Origin: Bacteroidota bacterium
GTDB lineage: Bacteria; Bacteroidota; Ignavibacteria; Ignavibacteriales; Ignavibacteriaceae
Assembly: GCA_023475265.1 (NCBI GenBank)
Contig: JAMCWE010000045.1
Span: 1 to 51,835 of the forward strand
DNA: 51,835 bases
Direction: 5' to 3'
Shown: piece after piece, positions 34,205 to 43,704 of the stretch
Layout: every line of letters starts with the position of its first letter
How positions within the stretch are numbered: the first letter of the stretch is position 1
The notes under the pieces: model-generated
What the model was told of the DNA's origin: nothing
Databases searched by the model: none
The model's input: the letters and a program-made list of their open reading frames with translations, nothing else
Made by a program: the position numbers and the translations under genes

Positions 34205-37200
34205 TTATTTAGATTTATCCGGATAAGGCGGCTTATGCAAATCTTTCGGAGGATTTAATTTTAGTTCATCTTTAATTACCTCAATTGCTTTTTCAAGCTG
34301 TTGATCATTTCCTTTTGCAAGTTCTGCCGGATTATCAGTTACTTCATAATCAGGATCAACACCGTAACCTTCAACTGTCCAATGCCCGGTTGTATCCCAA
34401 ATTCCAAAACTTGGTGCTGATAAAAATCCACCGTCAATCGGCTGCGGATTATCACCGTAACCAATCAGGCCTCCCCAGGTTCTTTTACCGATTAGCTTAC
34501 CAACTTTTTCTTCTTTGAAATAATACGGGAAAGCGTCACCGCCGGAGCCCGACCAGCCGTTAATCAACATTACTTTGGGACCAGGACAAGCAATCATCGG
34601 TGTTTGTCCGCTATGAAAATCGCGTCTTGCCCAATAACTTAAAACAGGACGATTCATCAATTCAACAAAGCGGTCCGGGATTTGCCCGCCGCTGTTAAAG
34701 CGCTCGTCAATTATCATTGCTTCTTTTTTATATTGAGCCGTATATTGGCGAACCAATTCACTTTGACCATCAGTGCCAGTATTAGGAACATACACATAAC
34801 CAACTTTACCATCGGTTTCTTTATCAACTTTTTCTCTGTTCGCTTCAATCCACGCAAGATTTCGTAATCTTGCTTCGCTTGATAAAGGTTTAACTAAAAC
34901 TTTCCTGGCGCCATCAAAAGTTGGTTTAGAATTTATTGTTAATGTAACCGCTTCATTTGCTAAACCTTGAAATGCTGCCCAGGGATCTTTTTTCGTATCA
35001 ACAGTTTGTCCATTTACTGCAAGCAGATAATCACCTTCTTTAACGTCAACGCCAGGATCTAAAAGCGGAGAACGAACTTCTATATCATCCCAAGGACCGC
35101 CTTTATAAATTTTCTTAATTCGGTAATAACCATTTGAGATTTCATAGTCGCATCCGAGCAAACCGACATTAATAGTTTTCGGCTGTTCCATATCACCGCC
35201 GCCAACATAAGTGTGGGAAGAATTTAATTCTGAAATCATTTCGCCAATTATGTAATTTAAATCGTTCCGATCGACAACATAAGGAAGAAGTGATTCATAA
35301 CGATTTTTTATAGCTTCCCAATTTACGCCATGCATTCCGGGATCGTAAAAATAATCTCGCTCAATCCGCCAAGCATCATTGAAAATTTCTTTCCATTCTT
35401 CACGCGGGTTTATCCATGTTTCCATTTTATCGGTTTCAATTTTTCCATCGCCAACTTTTTTACCGGCAGCAACATCTATTATTCCGTAAGTCGAGCCGCT
35501 CTTATAAATAATTTTTTTGCCACCGGCAGAAACTTCAAAACTATTTACACCGGAAATAATTTCTTTTGATTCTCTTTCTTTCAAATCATAATAATAAACG
35601 GAACCGGATGGCGAACCGGGCTTAGCAGCGCCTGCAGCAGGTTCTTTTTGATAAAGAACTTTTCCTTCAACTGCATAAAGCGATCCGAAATTACCAATAT
35701 CTATTGGAAGTTTTACTGTTCGCTGATCAATATTTTCAAAATCAATTTTGACCGGCTTTACACCTTCTGCAGATTTTTCTTTTTTATCTTCCTCTTTTTT
35801 TGATTTAGTAGTTTCCGTTTTCTTTTTTGAAGTGTCGGCTTTTACTGTTTCTTCATCATTTTGAGGAGCTAGAGGCGAAGCCCCGTCTTTCTGAAGAGTG
35901 ATGGCAATGATTGAAGTTGAATTCGGATAAATCCAAGTTGCGTCAACATCGCTGTAGACTGGATGAAAATTATCATTAGAAAAATAATAAAGATATTTCC
36001 CGCCCGGATCAAAAACCGGCGAGTTGCTGTTGTAATATCCTGTTGTTACCTGGTGAGTTTTTCCATCTTCTAAACCATAAATAAAAACCGCATAAGATAA
36101 TTCATTTACATTTTTATCATACACAATCCATTTGCTGTCAGGCGACCAATTATAATGAACATGAAAATCCCAATTATTTTTATCGACAAGCTTTGGTTTT
36201 CCGTCTGCAATGTTTACAACATAAATGCTTCCGGTTTTATCGCTGAATGCTATCGACTTGCTATCGGGAGACCATTGAGGATTATATCTGAAACAATGTC
36301 CATCGCGAGTAATTTGTTTTTCTTCTCCGCTTCCATCACCCGGACGAACATACAATTCATATTCGCCGGTCCTATCTGAAAAGTAAGCAACATATTTTCC
36401 GTCCGGCGACCAAGAAGGAAATCTTTCGGCAATACCGGAAGTATTTGTAAGATCTTGAACACTTCCATATTTTTCCGGAACAGTTAACACTTCGCCGCGA
36501 GCTCCAAATAAGGCGCGTTTACCGGTTGGTGAAAGTGAATAAGTATTTATTAATCCGGAAAGATTTTTTAACTGTGATCTATCCTGCGGTAAATCAGCGG
36601 GAACTTTAATTTCAACCGGGTGAGATTTTTCAGTTGCGAGATCAAGCAGGAATACTTCCCCGCCTTTTTCAAAAACAATATCATCAGTACCTAAACTTGG
36701 CCACTTAACGTCGAAATCGGTAAAGTGCGTAACTTCTTTCAATTGTTTCGTGGTTACATCATAAGCCCAAATATTTCCAATTTTATTTTCGTCTCTATCT
36801 GAAAGAAAATAAATTGTATTGTTATGCCACATCGGAACGGCGTCGCTAGCTTTATCAAATGTTATTTGTTCAGCCGAATTATTTTTAAAATCATAAATCC
36901 ATAGTTTGCTTGCCCAGCCGCCGCGATACCTTTTCCATGTTCTAAATTCAAGAGAAGCAGTTTCAAAAACCAATTTGCTTGCATCAGAATTGAACGAACC
37001 AATTTCTGCAACCTTCATTGGCAATTGTTCAGGCAAGCCGCCATCAATTGATTCCTTAAAAAGTCGATTGAATCTGTTTGATGGGCTGTACATTCCGGAG
37101 CGATAAAGAATATCTTTTCCATTAGGATACCAATCAACTACAAAATCAACGGAAGGATTATGAGTTAATCTTTTTGGAAAACCACCGATTGACGGCATAA

Positions 37201-37489
37201 TATAAATGTCCATATTACCGTCGTAGTTTCCTGTAAACGAAATCCAATTCCCGTCGGGAGAAAATTTTGGAAAATATTCTTGTCCTTTCGCAGTGCTTAA
37301 TCGAGTTGCTATTCCACCTTCTTTAGGAACTGTCCAAATATCTCCGGCATAAACAAAAACAATTTTATCTTTGCTTACATCCGGGAAACGAAGCATAAGC
37401 GCATCTGGTTTCTGTACTGTATTTGGCTGGCCGAACACAACTACAGAAATTAAAATAACCAGCAAAATTGAATTGAACCAACGATTCAT
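34205..37489 (-). CDS. Exported Tricorn-like S41 protease
   Basis: A 1094-residue protein from the ATG at 37489, which has the ribosome site AAGGAG; a short upstream in-frame extension was rejected. Signal peptide 1-20. Two blocks of PD40/WD40-type beta-propeller repeats follow (FSPDGNWISFTGNYDG, WSPDGKYVAYFSDRTGEYEL, WSPDSKSIAFSDKTG), then a Lys/Glu-rich linker near 560-590, a PDZ domain (KEGDYLLAVNGQTVDTKKDPW, about 850) and an S41 tail with the Ser nucleophile in WSGSGGDAFPYYF. This is the Tricorn core/PDZ arrangement. It would trim peptides, probably in the periplasm because of the signal peptide. Common in Bacteroidota and relatives. Confidence 0.93.
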   Translation of the reverse strand: MNRWFNSILLVILISVVVFGQPNTVQKPDALMLRFPDVSKDKIVFVYAGDIWTVPKEGGIATRLSTAKGQEYFPKFSPDGNWISFTGNYDGNMDIYIMPSIGGFPKRLTHNPSVDFVVDWYPNGKDILYRSGMYSPSNRFNRLFKESIDGGLPEQLPMKVAEIGSFNSDASKLVFETASLEFRTWKRYRGGWASKLWIYDFKNNSAEQITFDKASDAVPMWHNNTIYFLSDRDENKIGNIWAYDVTTKQLKEVTHFTDFDVKWPSLGTDDIVFEKGGEVFLLDLATEKSHPVEIKVPADLPQDRSQLKNLSGLINTYSLSPTGKRALFGARGEVLTVPEKYGSVQDLTNTSGIAERFPSWSPDGKYVAYFSDRTGEYELYVRPGDGSGEEKQITRDGHCFRYNPQWSPDSKSIAFSDKTGSIYVVNIADGKPKLVDKNNWDFHVHYNWSPDSKWIVYDKNVNELSYAVFIYGLEDGKTHQVTTGYYNSNSPVFDPGGKYLYYFSNDNFHPVYSDVDATWIYPNSTSIIAITLQKDGASPLAPQNDEETVKADTSKKKTETTKSKKEEDKKEKSAEGVKPVKIDFENIDQRTVKLPIDIGNFGSLYAVEGKVLYQKEPAAGAAKPGSPSGSVYYYDLKERESKEIISGVNSFEVSAGGKKIIYKSGSTYGIIDVAAGKKVGDGKIETDKMETWINPREEWKEIFNDAWRIERDYFYDPGMHGVNWEAIKNRYESLLPYVVDRNDLNYIIGEMISELNSSHTYVGGGDMEQPKTINVGLLGCDYEISNGYYRIKKIYKGGPWDDIEVRSPLLDPGVDVKEGDYLLAVNGQTVDTKKDPWAAFQGLANEAVTLTINSKPTFDGARKVLVKPLSSEARLRNLAWIEANREKVDKETDGKVGYVYVPNTGTDGQSELVRQYTAQYKKEAMIIDERFNSGGQIPDRFVELMNRPVLSYWARRDFHSGQTPMIACPGPKVMLINGWSGSGGDAFPYYFKEEKVGKLIGKRTWGGLIGYGDNPQPIDGGFLSAPSFGIWDTTGHWTVEGYGVDPDYEVTDNPAELAKGNDQQLEKAIEVIKDELKLNPPKDLHKPPYPDKSK

Positions 37490-37716
37490 TATTTCTCCTT
37501 CCAAGGTTAAGATATTCTAACTTTAATTAAATTTGATATCCGTTAGTCAAAATATAAAAAACTTTATTAATTGCGTAGCCATTTATCATTTTTCCATTGA
37601 TGATTGAAATGGGAAATTATAATTTCGGCTTCGTCACTTAAGCCAATTGCGGAAATTATTATTTTCTTATAAACAATTTAATTTCTAATTTATTAAATAC
37701 TTAAAGAGGTTGCTGA

Positions 37717-38862
37717 ATGATTCACGCTAAATATTCGCACAGGTTTCTTTTATTAATATCCGGGATTTTAATTATACTTTCCTCGGCGGGATGGACTTTT
37801 GCTTATTCAAGTTCTTCATCCAATCCAAAGAAAAATAATTACAAGAGTGGAGGAGAAAAAACAACAGATGAAGTCTTTAAGAATATAAAAGTTCTTAAAG
37901 GTCTCCCGGCTTCGCAGTTAAATCCAACAATGCATTACTTCGAAGCTTCGCTTGGTTTTGATTGTTCTAATTGCCACGTACGCGGACACAACGACAGCGA
38001 CAAAAAACCAGAAAAAAGAAAAGCCCGCAAAATGATTGAGATGATGAATGTAATCAACAAAGATAATTTTGAAGGTAAACAGATAGTCACTTGCTATACA
38101 TGCCATCATGGTACTCCGGACCCACAAAAAATTCCTGCTGTAATGACTGAATCTATGATGAAAGAACAAAGAAATGAAAATAAGGAAGATGATATAATTA
38201 AAGTCCCGAACCGATTAAACACACCTGAAGAAATAATTTCAAAATACGAGCAGGCAATCGGTGGAAAAGAAGCATTTGAAAAAATAACTTCGCTTAAGTC
38301 GGAAGCATCTATTATTAATGCTAATGGAAGAAATTATCAAGTTACAATTATGCAGAAAGCACCAAATTTTTATTACTCTTCGATAAAACTTCCTTTCGGT
38401 CAATTTGAGAGGGGATATAACGGAACTACAGGTTGGATGAAAAATCCGCGTAATACGGAAGAACTAAAAGATGAGAATCTTCAAGACATTAAACTTGATG
38501 CTGATTTTTATGCGCCAATTGATTTCTTGAAAAATTATTCGGGATTAAAGTTTAGCGACGTCTCGGTAATTGACGGAGATACGGTTTATGTTGTAGAAGG
38601 CAAATCATCGGACATTAGAAGTTTCAAATTTTATTTCGATACTAAATCCGGATTGCTCGTTCGTCAAATTCAATTTGACAAAACACTGCTTGGAAGTCTA
38701 CAAACTCAAACTGATTTTAAAGACTATCGAAATGTAAGCGGAGTGTTATTCCCATTTGAACTTCATGTTGCTGATTACGAGCGTAATCAAGATATTAAAT
38801 TTTCAAACATTTCTTCAAACGCGACGATCGATAATAACATTTTCAATATGCCGGCTAAATAA
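37717..38862 (+). CDS. Diheme reaction-centre-type cytochrome c with a C-terminal LolA-like domain
   Basis: A 381-residue exported protein. Signal or anchor at about 9-30. The segment about 50-140 resembles the photosynthetic reaction-centre cytochrome subunit: KVLKGLPASQLNPTMHYFEASLGFDCSNCH (heme 1, Cys83/Cys86/His87) and VTCYTCHHG (heme 2, Cys126/Cys129/His130), each preceded by a helix with a Met that could be an axial ligand. Only two of the four hemes of the photosynthetic protein are present, and no other reaction-centre gene is seen, so a respiratory role is likely. Residues about 165-380 look like a beta-rich lipoprotein-sorting (LolA-like) domain. Start is preceded by AGAGG. Confidence 0.83.
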   Translation: MIHAKYSHRFLLLISGILIILSSAGWTFAYSSSSSNPKKNNYKSGGEKTTDEVFKNIKVLKGLPASQLNPTMHYFEASLGFDCSNCHVRGHNDSDKKPEKRKARKMIEMMNVINKDNFEGKQIVTCYTCHHGTPDPQKIPAVMTESMMKEQRNENKEDDIIKVPNRLNTPEEIISKYEQAIGGKEAFEKITSLKSEASIINANGRNYQVTIMQKAPNFYYSSIKLPFGQFERGYNGTTGWMKNPRNTEELKDENLQDIKLDADFYAPIDFLKNYSGLKFSDVSVIDGDTVYVVEGKSSDIRSFKFYFDTKSGLLVRQIQFDKTLLGSLQTQTDFKDYRNVSGVLFPFELHVADYERNQDIKFSNISSNATIDNNIFNMPAK

Positions 38863-38936
38863 TATCAAACTAATTATTGCATGGCTGCATGAAATAAAAA
38901 CTTGCAATCATGCTTTAATTAGATAAAAGATTTTTA

Positions 38937-39383
38937 TTAAATACACTTTCTCATAAAAATTCTATCAATCTCTTCATAACCTAAAGCTGCATAAAGTTTT
39001 TTTGCAGAAGAATTAAAATTTTTAACTTGAAGATGAATTGTTTCTACTCCATTTGCTTTGCAATTTTCCTCAACAAATTTTAAAGTTTCAGTTCCAATTC
39101 CTTTATTTCTGAATTCTTGTTTGATATAGAACTCATCTATAAGAGCGAATCGACCGCCATATTCAACGCTGAAGCCGTATGTTAAAATTAAATATCCAGC
39201 AGTTTCATTGTTGGATTGAATTAGCCAGATTTTTCCCAAGTCTGAATTATTTAAGAGTTCATGAACAATTTTCAAATTCTTTTCATGATTAAATTCAAGT
39301 TGTTCGTGCTGATAAAATATATTCATCATTTCAATTATTTCATTTATTTCTTCATGATCAGCAGCTTTAGAATTTATATTCAT
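38937..39383 (-). CDS. GNAT-family N-acetyltransferase
   Basis: A 148-residue cytosolic enzyme. Acetyl-CoA-binding motif A is present (IDEFYIKQEFRNKGIGTETLKFVEE, with R-x-x-G-I-G), followed by motif B (HLQVKNFNSSAKKLYAALGYEEIDRIFM). It would transfer an acetyl group from acetyl-CoA to an unidentified amine. Transcribed alone, convergent with the diheme cytochrome gene. Confidence 0.9.
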   Translation of the reverse strand: MNINSKAADHEEINEIIEMMNIFYQHEQLEFNHEKNLKIVHELLNNSDLGKIWLIQSNNETAGYLILTYGFSVEYGGRFALIDEFYIKQEFRNKGIGTETLKFVEENCKANGVETIHLQVKNFNSSAKKLYAALGYEEIDRIFMRKCI

Positions 39384-39486
39384 AATTTTAAAATCATTTT
39401 AGATGAAATGAAAGTTTGAGAATTTTTTGTTACGTAATTTTAACAAACAAATAATTCAATAACCAAAAATTTAAATCGCTTAATTT

Positions 39487-40569
39487 TTAGAATGAAATAT
39501 TTCCGAGATTAATTCGGAAAGGATAAAGCAATTTGAATTTTGTATTGCTCGGCGAAAATTCAATTGCAGGGGCTGGAAATTTTATGAAGTCTAATGTCTG
39601 CCTAAACCAATTCCAAAATGAGCCGCCGTCTGGAAGAAGCTTAATCAGATTATAATCTAAGCCAATAACATATCTTCGTTCAGATAATTGATCCGGCGGC
39701 CCATTAGGATCAGCCTTAACATCAACAGCATCGGCGCCATATCCAACAGCAATGTTTAACCAGGGCAGCCAATACTTTTTCAAATTATCCGGCAAAATAT
39801 TATAAACATTTACAGACCACCAAAACGTTGAACTGTTGTAATCATCAATGAAAGTTCGCACACGTCCAATAATTGGTTCCCCGGTCCATTCAGACGGAAC
39901 GTACTGCCATTTCGGAGTAATGTTTTGAAGCGCCGGAACATAATGTTGCGATAAGAAAAATAGCGGACCTAGCGCATCAAAGTACCAATCAGACGGACTG
40001 AAACCCCACTCGGTTGCAAATCCGTCTTCTGTTTCAACGTAAGTCTGATATGCCAATCCGAAAACGCTTCCCCAAAGTGTCGCATCTTTCCATGAAAATC
40101 CGGAAGCCATTAAACCTTCGCTCATAACATAAGAAGTAAAATAACCGCCAAAGGAATGCCCCGCTTTATCAACTTGCAAAGCGGACATCCAATCTTCCTC
40201 AAAATGAAAATTGCCGCGTTGGCCGCTCCACCAAGCGTTCTGCTGATGAATGTGAAGAAAAACTATTGCGCCTAAATAAACGCCGCCAAGTATTGCCATT
40301 GTAGCTGGTTTAATTTTAGTTGTTAATCTTGGAAGAGAGCCATCCATTGTATAACGACGGTGATCTGCATAAGTAAATTGAGAGAGAGGAATAAAATCTG
40401 TTGAACCATCTTTTTGATTTGAAATAGTTGAATCGGAATCTGAAATTATTTTTTCGCTTTGAGCAAAAATATTTGTATTCACTATTATAATCAGAATAAA
40501 TACTGTAGCAGTTATAGAAAGAAATTTCAAATTTCTTATGTATAAAAATTGTAGATTAAAAAATTTCAT
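39487..40569 (-). CDS. DUF2279 family exported or outer-envelope protein
   Basis: A 360-residue protein with an N-terminal hydrophobic segment (about 17-36, ending IFAQ) acting as signal peptide. The core about 130-215 (DKAGHSFGGYFTSYVMSEGLMASGF-type start, then GSVFGLAYQTYVETEDGF and PSDWYFDALGP) matches DUF2279 (YfiM-like). The C-terminus (PFRINLGNISF) ends like an outer membrane beta-barrel strand. Function is unknown; the family is found in the envelope of Bacteroidota. A second small envelope protein gene precedes it by 34 bp on the same strand. Confidence 0.8.
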   Translation of the reverse strand: MKFFNLQFLYIRNLKFLSITATVFILIIIVNTNIFAQSEKIISDSDSTISNQKDGSTDFIPLSQFTYADHRRYTMDGSLPRLTTKIKPATMAILGGVYLGAIVFLHIHQQNAWWSGQRGNFHFEEDWMSALQVDKAGHSFGGYFTSYVMSEGLMASGFSWKDATLWGSVFGLAYQTYVETEDGFATEWGFSPSDWYFDALGPLFFLSQHYVPALQNITPKWQYVPSEWTGEPIIGRVRTFIDDYNSSTFWWSVNVYNILPDNLKKYWLPWLNIAVGYGADAVDVKADPNGPPDQLSERRYVIGLDYNLIKLLPDGGSFWNWFRQTLDFIKFPAPAIEFSPSNTKFKLLYPFRINLGNISF

Positions 40570-40603
40570 TGGAGTTTTTCGTTTTTTTGTAAACTATAAA
40601 AAA

Positions 40604-41200
40604 TTAATATTTGCCAAATTTAAAAGTAAGTAAACCTGTTAAGCCTTTGAGATCATTACTTCTGATTCCAAAGGAGCCATTATAGCTAGAAATAATTCTA
40701 TAACTGACGCCCGTTGCTAAATGGAACCAATCAACAATTTTGAATTCAATATTAATTTGCGGTTCCCAAACTAAAAGGTTTTGGCTGAAATAACTTGTAT
40801 GAGGAACATTTTTATTTTCCACTGAATAAGTAGCGCCGCCGCCGGCAAAAAGCATATCGATTGAACCATGAACCGGTTCATCTGCAAGAAAGATGTATTC
40901 AAATTCAAGCCCGCCGCAATTAAATCCCAGAATTACATTTTGCCCGCTGATTGGGTCCGTTACATTTGTATTGACTTTGTTAACAAGCCCGTAAATGCCG
41001 CCGCCAAGCACAATGCTCTTGTCGATCACCCAGCCAAAGCGCCCGCCAAACAAGATTGCGTTTTGTCCCACCAAAGAAGTGTATTTTATTACCGGTGCGC
41101 CAAATGCGCTGTTATCGTTATTCTGTGCGTATGAAGAATTAATAAAAAACAGCAATAAAAATAAAACTATAGTAAACAAAGGATGCTTAAATGATTTCAT
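40604..41200 (-). CDS. Small outer membrane beta-barrel protein
   Basis: About 198 residues from the ATG at 41200, chosen because it gives a clean signal peptide (KSFKHPLFTIVLF ... SSYAQ, cut near residue 26); the longest frame starts at a TTG. The mature part alternates hydrophobic and polar residues with Gly and Tyr and ends in LTFKFGKY, as in small porin-like barrels. No family is recognised. It lies upstream of the DUF2279 gene and is probably co-transcribed with it. Confidence 0.7.
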   Translation of the reverse strand: MKSFKHPLFTIVLFLLLFFINSSYAQNNDNSAFGAPVIKYTSLVGQNAILFGGRFGWVIDKSIVLGGGIYGLVNKVNTNVTDPISGQNVILGFNCGGLEFEYIFLADEPVHGSIDMLFAGGGATYSVENKNVPHTSYFSQNLLVWEPQINIEFKIVDWFHLATGVSYRIISSYNGSFGIRSNDLKGLTGLLTFKFGKY

Positions 41201-41691
41201 AAGTTGAACTAATAATAAATTTTGTTCTTTCATATTCAATATTATTTATGTTTCATTAGAAAAATTATATCCAATATTTTGTTTTAACAAATTTAAATTA
41301 ATTGCATAAAACATTTTTTTTAAAACTAATTTTTATTTTATAATAAAAATGAACATGTTCTGAAAATAGCTCCTTCCCCTTTTTAAAAATTTTAAGAAAA
41401 TTTCAATTCAATTTGATTCCAATAAAAATCTGTCGTTCAATCTTTGCACCGGTCTGGAATTTTCACCCATTAAGGTTTTGAATTTATTTATTTGCTTTGC
41501 TGAAGCTTGAATTGGAGTTTTGAAAACATTCCAATCTATATTTTCACTGCAAGGCGGAGTAGTTAATGAACCGAAGTAATGATAGTATGTTCGATTACTT
41601 AATTAAGCTAATAATCTTCAAAATTATTTTTAGTAACCTTTTGCACAAAGTCAAAGTCTAAAAATTTATAAATGATATTAGGAGAATAGAC
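41201..41691. other. Divergent intergenic region with an interrupted palindrome
   Basis: About 490 bp. ATTGGAGTTTT (41511-41521) and AAAACATTCCAAT (41523-41535) form a near-perfect palindrome interrupted by two bases, a possible operator for either flanking gene. No gene was recognised here. Confidence 0.4.
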
Positions 41692-42639
41692 ATGAGATAC
41701 AAAATACAATTCAACAAAGAATTCGTTTGGCTTCCCATCATTTTATTTTTGAGCATCACAACTTCCGCCTGCGGACATTATACCGAATTTGATGGTGATT
41801 ATTCCGATTATAAAATTATAAAAGAAAAATCTTTTGATACTTCACCGGGTAAGAATCTAATTTTAAAAGCTTCTTCAGGTGATGTTGTTATTACAACTTC
41901 TGATTCGCCGCAAGTGTATGTAAAAATTCTTGGCAATGAAAGAGCAAGCAAAAAGATAAAATTCAATTTTGATAATTCTACAAATGGAGTTACTATCATT
42001 GCTGAAAATAAAGATGGCTGGAGCTTCTTCAATTTCGGCAAAGGAATAAAATTAAGATTTGAAATCAGTCTTCCGAAAAGCTACAATGCAAAAGTTTCCA
42101 GCAGCGGCGGTGATATTTCCTTAAACGAACTTAGCGGAAATGCCGATCTTCATTCATCAGGCGGAGACGTTAATGTTCAAAATACTTCCGGGGATATTAT
42201 TGTTTCAACTTCCGGAGGAGATATTATAATAACTAATAATTCCGGAAATCTTGAACTTAATACTTCCGGCGGAGATATTAAGACAATAGGATTTAATGGA
42301 AATGTTTCTGCTTCTTCTTCCGGAGGTGATATTATACTTGAAGGAAAGAACGGTCAAATTGATGCGCATACTTCCGGCGGTGAAATCAATTTAAATTATT
42401 CAGGACAGAATATGGGAATTAAGTTAGTCTCTTCAGGCGGCGATATTGCTGTTAAGCTTCCAAATGATTTTAATGCCCAGGCAAACCTGTACGCAACCGG
42501 TGGAGATATTCAATGCGACTTTGAAGGCAATAACGTTCAAAAAATTTCTTCTAGCACATACGAAGCTGATTTTAATAACGGCGGAAAAGATTTTGTTGCA
42601 AAAACTTCAGGCGGCGATATTACAATTAAAAAGAAATAA
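41692..42639 (+). CDS. DUF4097 beta-strand repeat envelope protein
   Basis: A 315-residue protein. Hydrophobic N-terminus (12-26) with a Cys in TTSACG that could be a weak lipobox. From about residue 60 it contains roughly ten copies of an SSGGDI/TSGGDI turn at intervals of about 18-20 residues (SSGGDISL, SSGGDVNV, TSGGDIII, TSGGDIKT, SSGGDIIL and so on), the pattern of the DUF4097 right-handed beta-helix. Some copies are nearly identical at the DNA level, so the array may vary in length by recombination. Likely surface or periplasmic; role unknown. TAGGAG precedes the ATG; a terminator follows. Confidence 0.88.
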   Translation: MRYKIQFNKEFVWLPIILFLSITTSACGHYTEFDGDYSDYKIIKEKSFDTSPGKNLILKASSGDVVITTSDSPQVYVKILGNERASKKIKFNFDNSTNGVTIIAENKDGWSFFNFGKGIKLRFEISLPKSYNAKVSSSGGDISLNELSGNADLHSSGGDVNVQNTSGDIIVSTSGGDIIITNNSGNLELNTSGGDIKTIGFNGNVSASSSGGDIILEGKNGQIDAHTSGGEINLNYSGQNMGIKLVSSGGDIAVKLPNDFNAQANLYATGGDIQCDFEGNNVQKISSSTYEADFNNGGKDFVAKTSGGDITIKKK

Positions 42640-42656
42640 TTTCATTCAAATTAGCT

Positions 42657-42690
42657 AAAGCGCTGTTTAGTTCAAGCAGCGCTTTTATTT
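42657..42690 (+). terminator. Rho-independent terminator after the DUF4097 gene
   Basis: AAAGCGCTG (42657-42665) pairs with CAGCGCTTT (42677-42685), followed by TATTTTG. Confidence 0.85.
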
Positions 42691-42780
42691 TGATATTATT
42701 AAATCTGTTATTGTAAAATTTGATTCTCTTTAATACCTTTCTTTAGAAAAATTATATCATTTAAGCCAAAGGCTTTTAAA

Positions 42781-43242
42781 ATGGAACCTCATTTAATTTA
42801 TCACTTTCTTAATGATGATGAACTTCTCCGGATTTCCAATAAGATTAAGGAGACAGAGAAAATAACAGCTGGAGAAATTTGTGTTACTATCAAGGAACAC
42901 CGTCACTTTTTGAAAAGAAAAAAATCCATTAGAGAACTTGCAGAAGAAGATTTCTTCCGCCTTGGTATTGATAAGACAAAAGACAAGACAGGAATTCTAA
43001 TTTTTATTCTACTTGAAGGAAGGCAGTTTTATATTCTTGCTGACAGCGGAATAAATGAAAAAGTTCCCGAAGCTACTTGGCATATTATAAAAGATGAAAT
43101 GCAAAACATGTTCATTAAAGGTGAGTTTTGTAAGGGAATTTTATTTGGCATAGATGAAGTTGGGAAAATTTTGAGCAAACATTTCCCCTTAAAGCCTGGC
43201 GATACAAATGAAATATCGGATAGAGTAAGAATAGAAAATTAA
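42781..43242 (+). CDS. TPM-domain (TLP18.3/Psb32-like) protein
   Basis: A 153-residue protein with no signal peptide. EKITAGEICVTIKEHR, DKTGILIFILLEGRQFYILADSGINEKVPEATWHIIKDEM and the closing KGILFGIDEVGKILSKHFP follow the TPM domain pattern. TPM domains occur in membrane-associated proteins and, in plants, in photosystem repair; bacterial soluble members have no defined role, and phosphatase activity has been suggested for some. It is a short form of the family without the usual C-terminal membrane helix. Confidence 0.88.
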   Translation: MEPHLIYHFLNDDELLRISNKIKETEKITAGEICVTIKEHRHFLKRKKSIRELAEEDFFRLGIDKTKDKTGILIFILLEGRQFYILADSGINEKVPEATWHIIKDEMQNMFIKGEFCKGILFGIDEVGKILSKHFPLKPGDTNEISDRVRIEN

Positions 43243-43244
43243 GA

Positions 43245-43270
43245 GGGCAAGTATTTCTTGCCCTTAATTT
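43245..43270. terminator. Bidirectional terminator between convergent genes
   Basis: GGGCAAG (43245-43251) pairs with CTTGCCC (43257-43263), 5-nt loop, followed by TTAATTTTT. It sits between the TPM-domain gene and the leftward thioredoxin gene. Confidence 0.8.
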
Positions 43271-43606
43271 TTAACTAGCTTCATGAATGAACGGTGTAAT
43301 TTTACTGACTAGCATGTGTTTTGGAACCGCTCCTATTATTCCATCTACAACTTGACCATTATTAAATATGCCAATAGTCGGAATGCTTCTTATTCCATAT
43401 TTGATTGCAACTTCTTGATTCTCATCAGTATTTAATTTTACAACTTTAAGTTTACCCTGAAATTCTTGTGCAATCTCATCGACTATAGGAGCAACCATTC
43501 TGCAAGGACCGCACCATGGAGCCCAAAAATCAACTAGTACCGGTACATTTGATTTTAATACTTCTTGACTAAAATTTGAATCCGTGCCTTCAACTGTGTG
43601 TTTCAT
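43271..43606 (-). CDS. trxA: Thioredoxin
   Basis: A 111-residue cytosolic thioredoxin with the WCGPC active site (Cys32, Cys35), preceding VLVDFWAPW and the cis-Pro loop [10 protein letters not shown]. Full-length and intact. It reduces protein disulfides with electrons from thioredoxin reductase. A good ribosome site (AAAGGAAA) precedes the start. Symbol given by family; other paralogues may exist elsewhere. Confidence 0.95.
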   Translation of the reverse strand: MKHTVEGTDSNFSQEVLKSNVPVLVDFWAPWCGPCRMVAPIVDEIAQEFQGKLKVVKLNTDENQEVAIKYGIRSIPTIGIFNNGQVVDGIIGAVPKHMLVSKITPFIHEAS

Positions 43607-43704
43607 AATATTTCCTTTCTTTCAGATAATATGATGTAATTAATTAGCAAAAGATTCATAAGTGTAATTTCGATTTTAAATTCATCCGATTAAATTTTAA
43701 CATT

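Noticed and set aside
37717-38862. Evidence of photosynthesis
   Set aside because: Only two of four hemes are present and no other photosystem gene is seen; homologous cytochromes occur in non-phototrophs.
41692-42639. Repeat-rich region as a phase-variable simple repeat
   Set aside because: The repeats are protein-level beta-helix turns in one intact frame and not short tandem nucleotide repeats.
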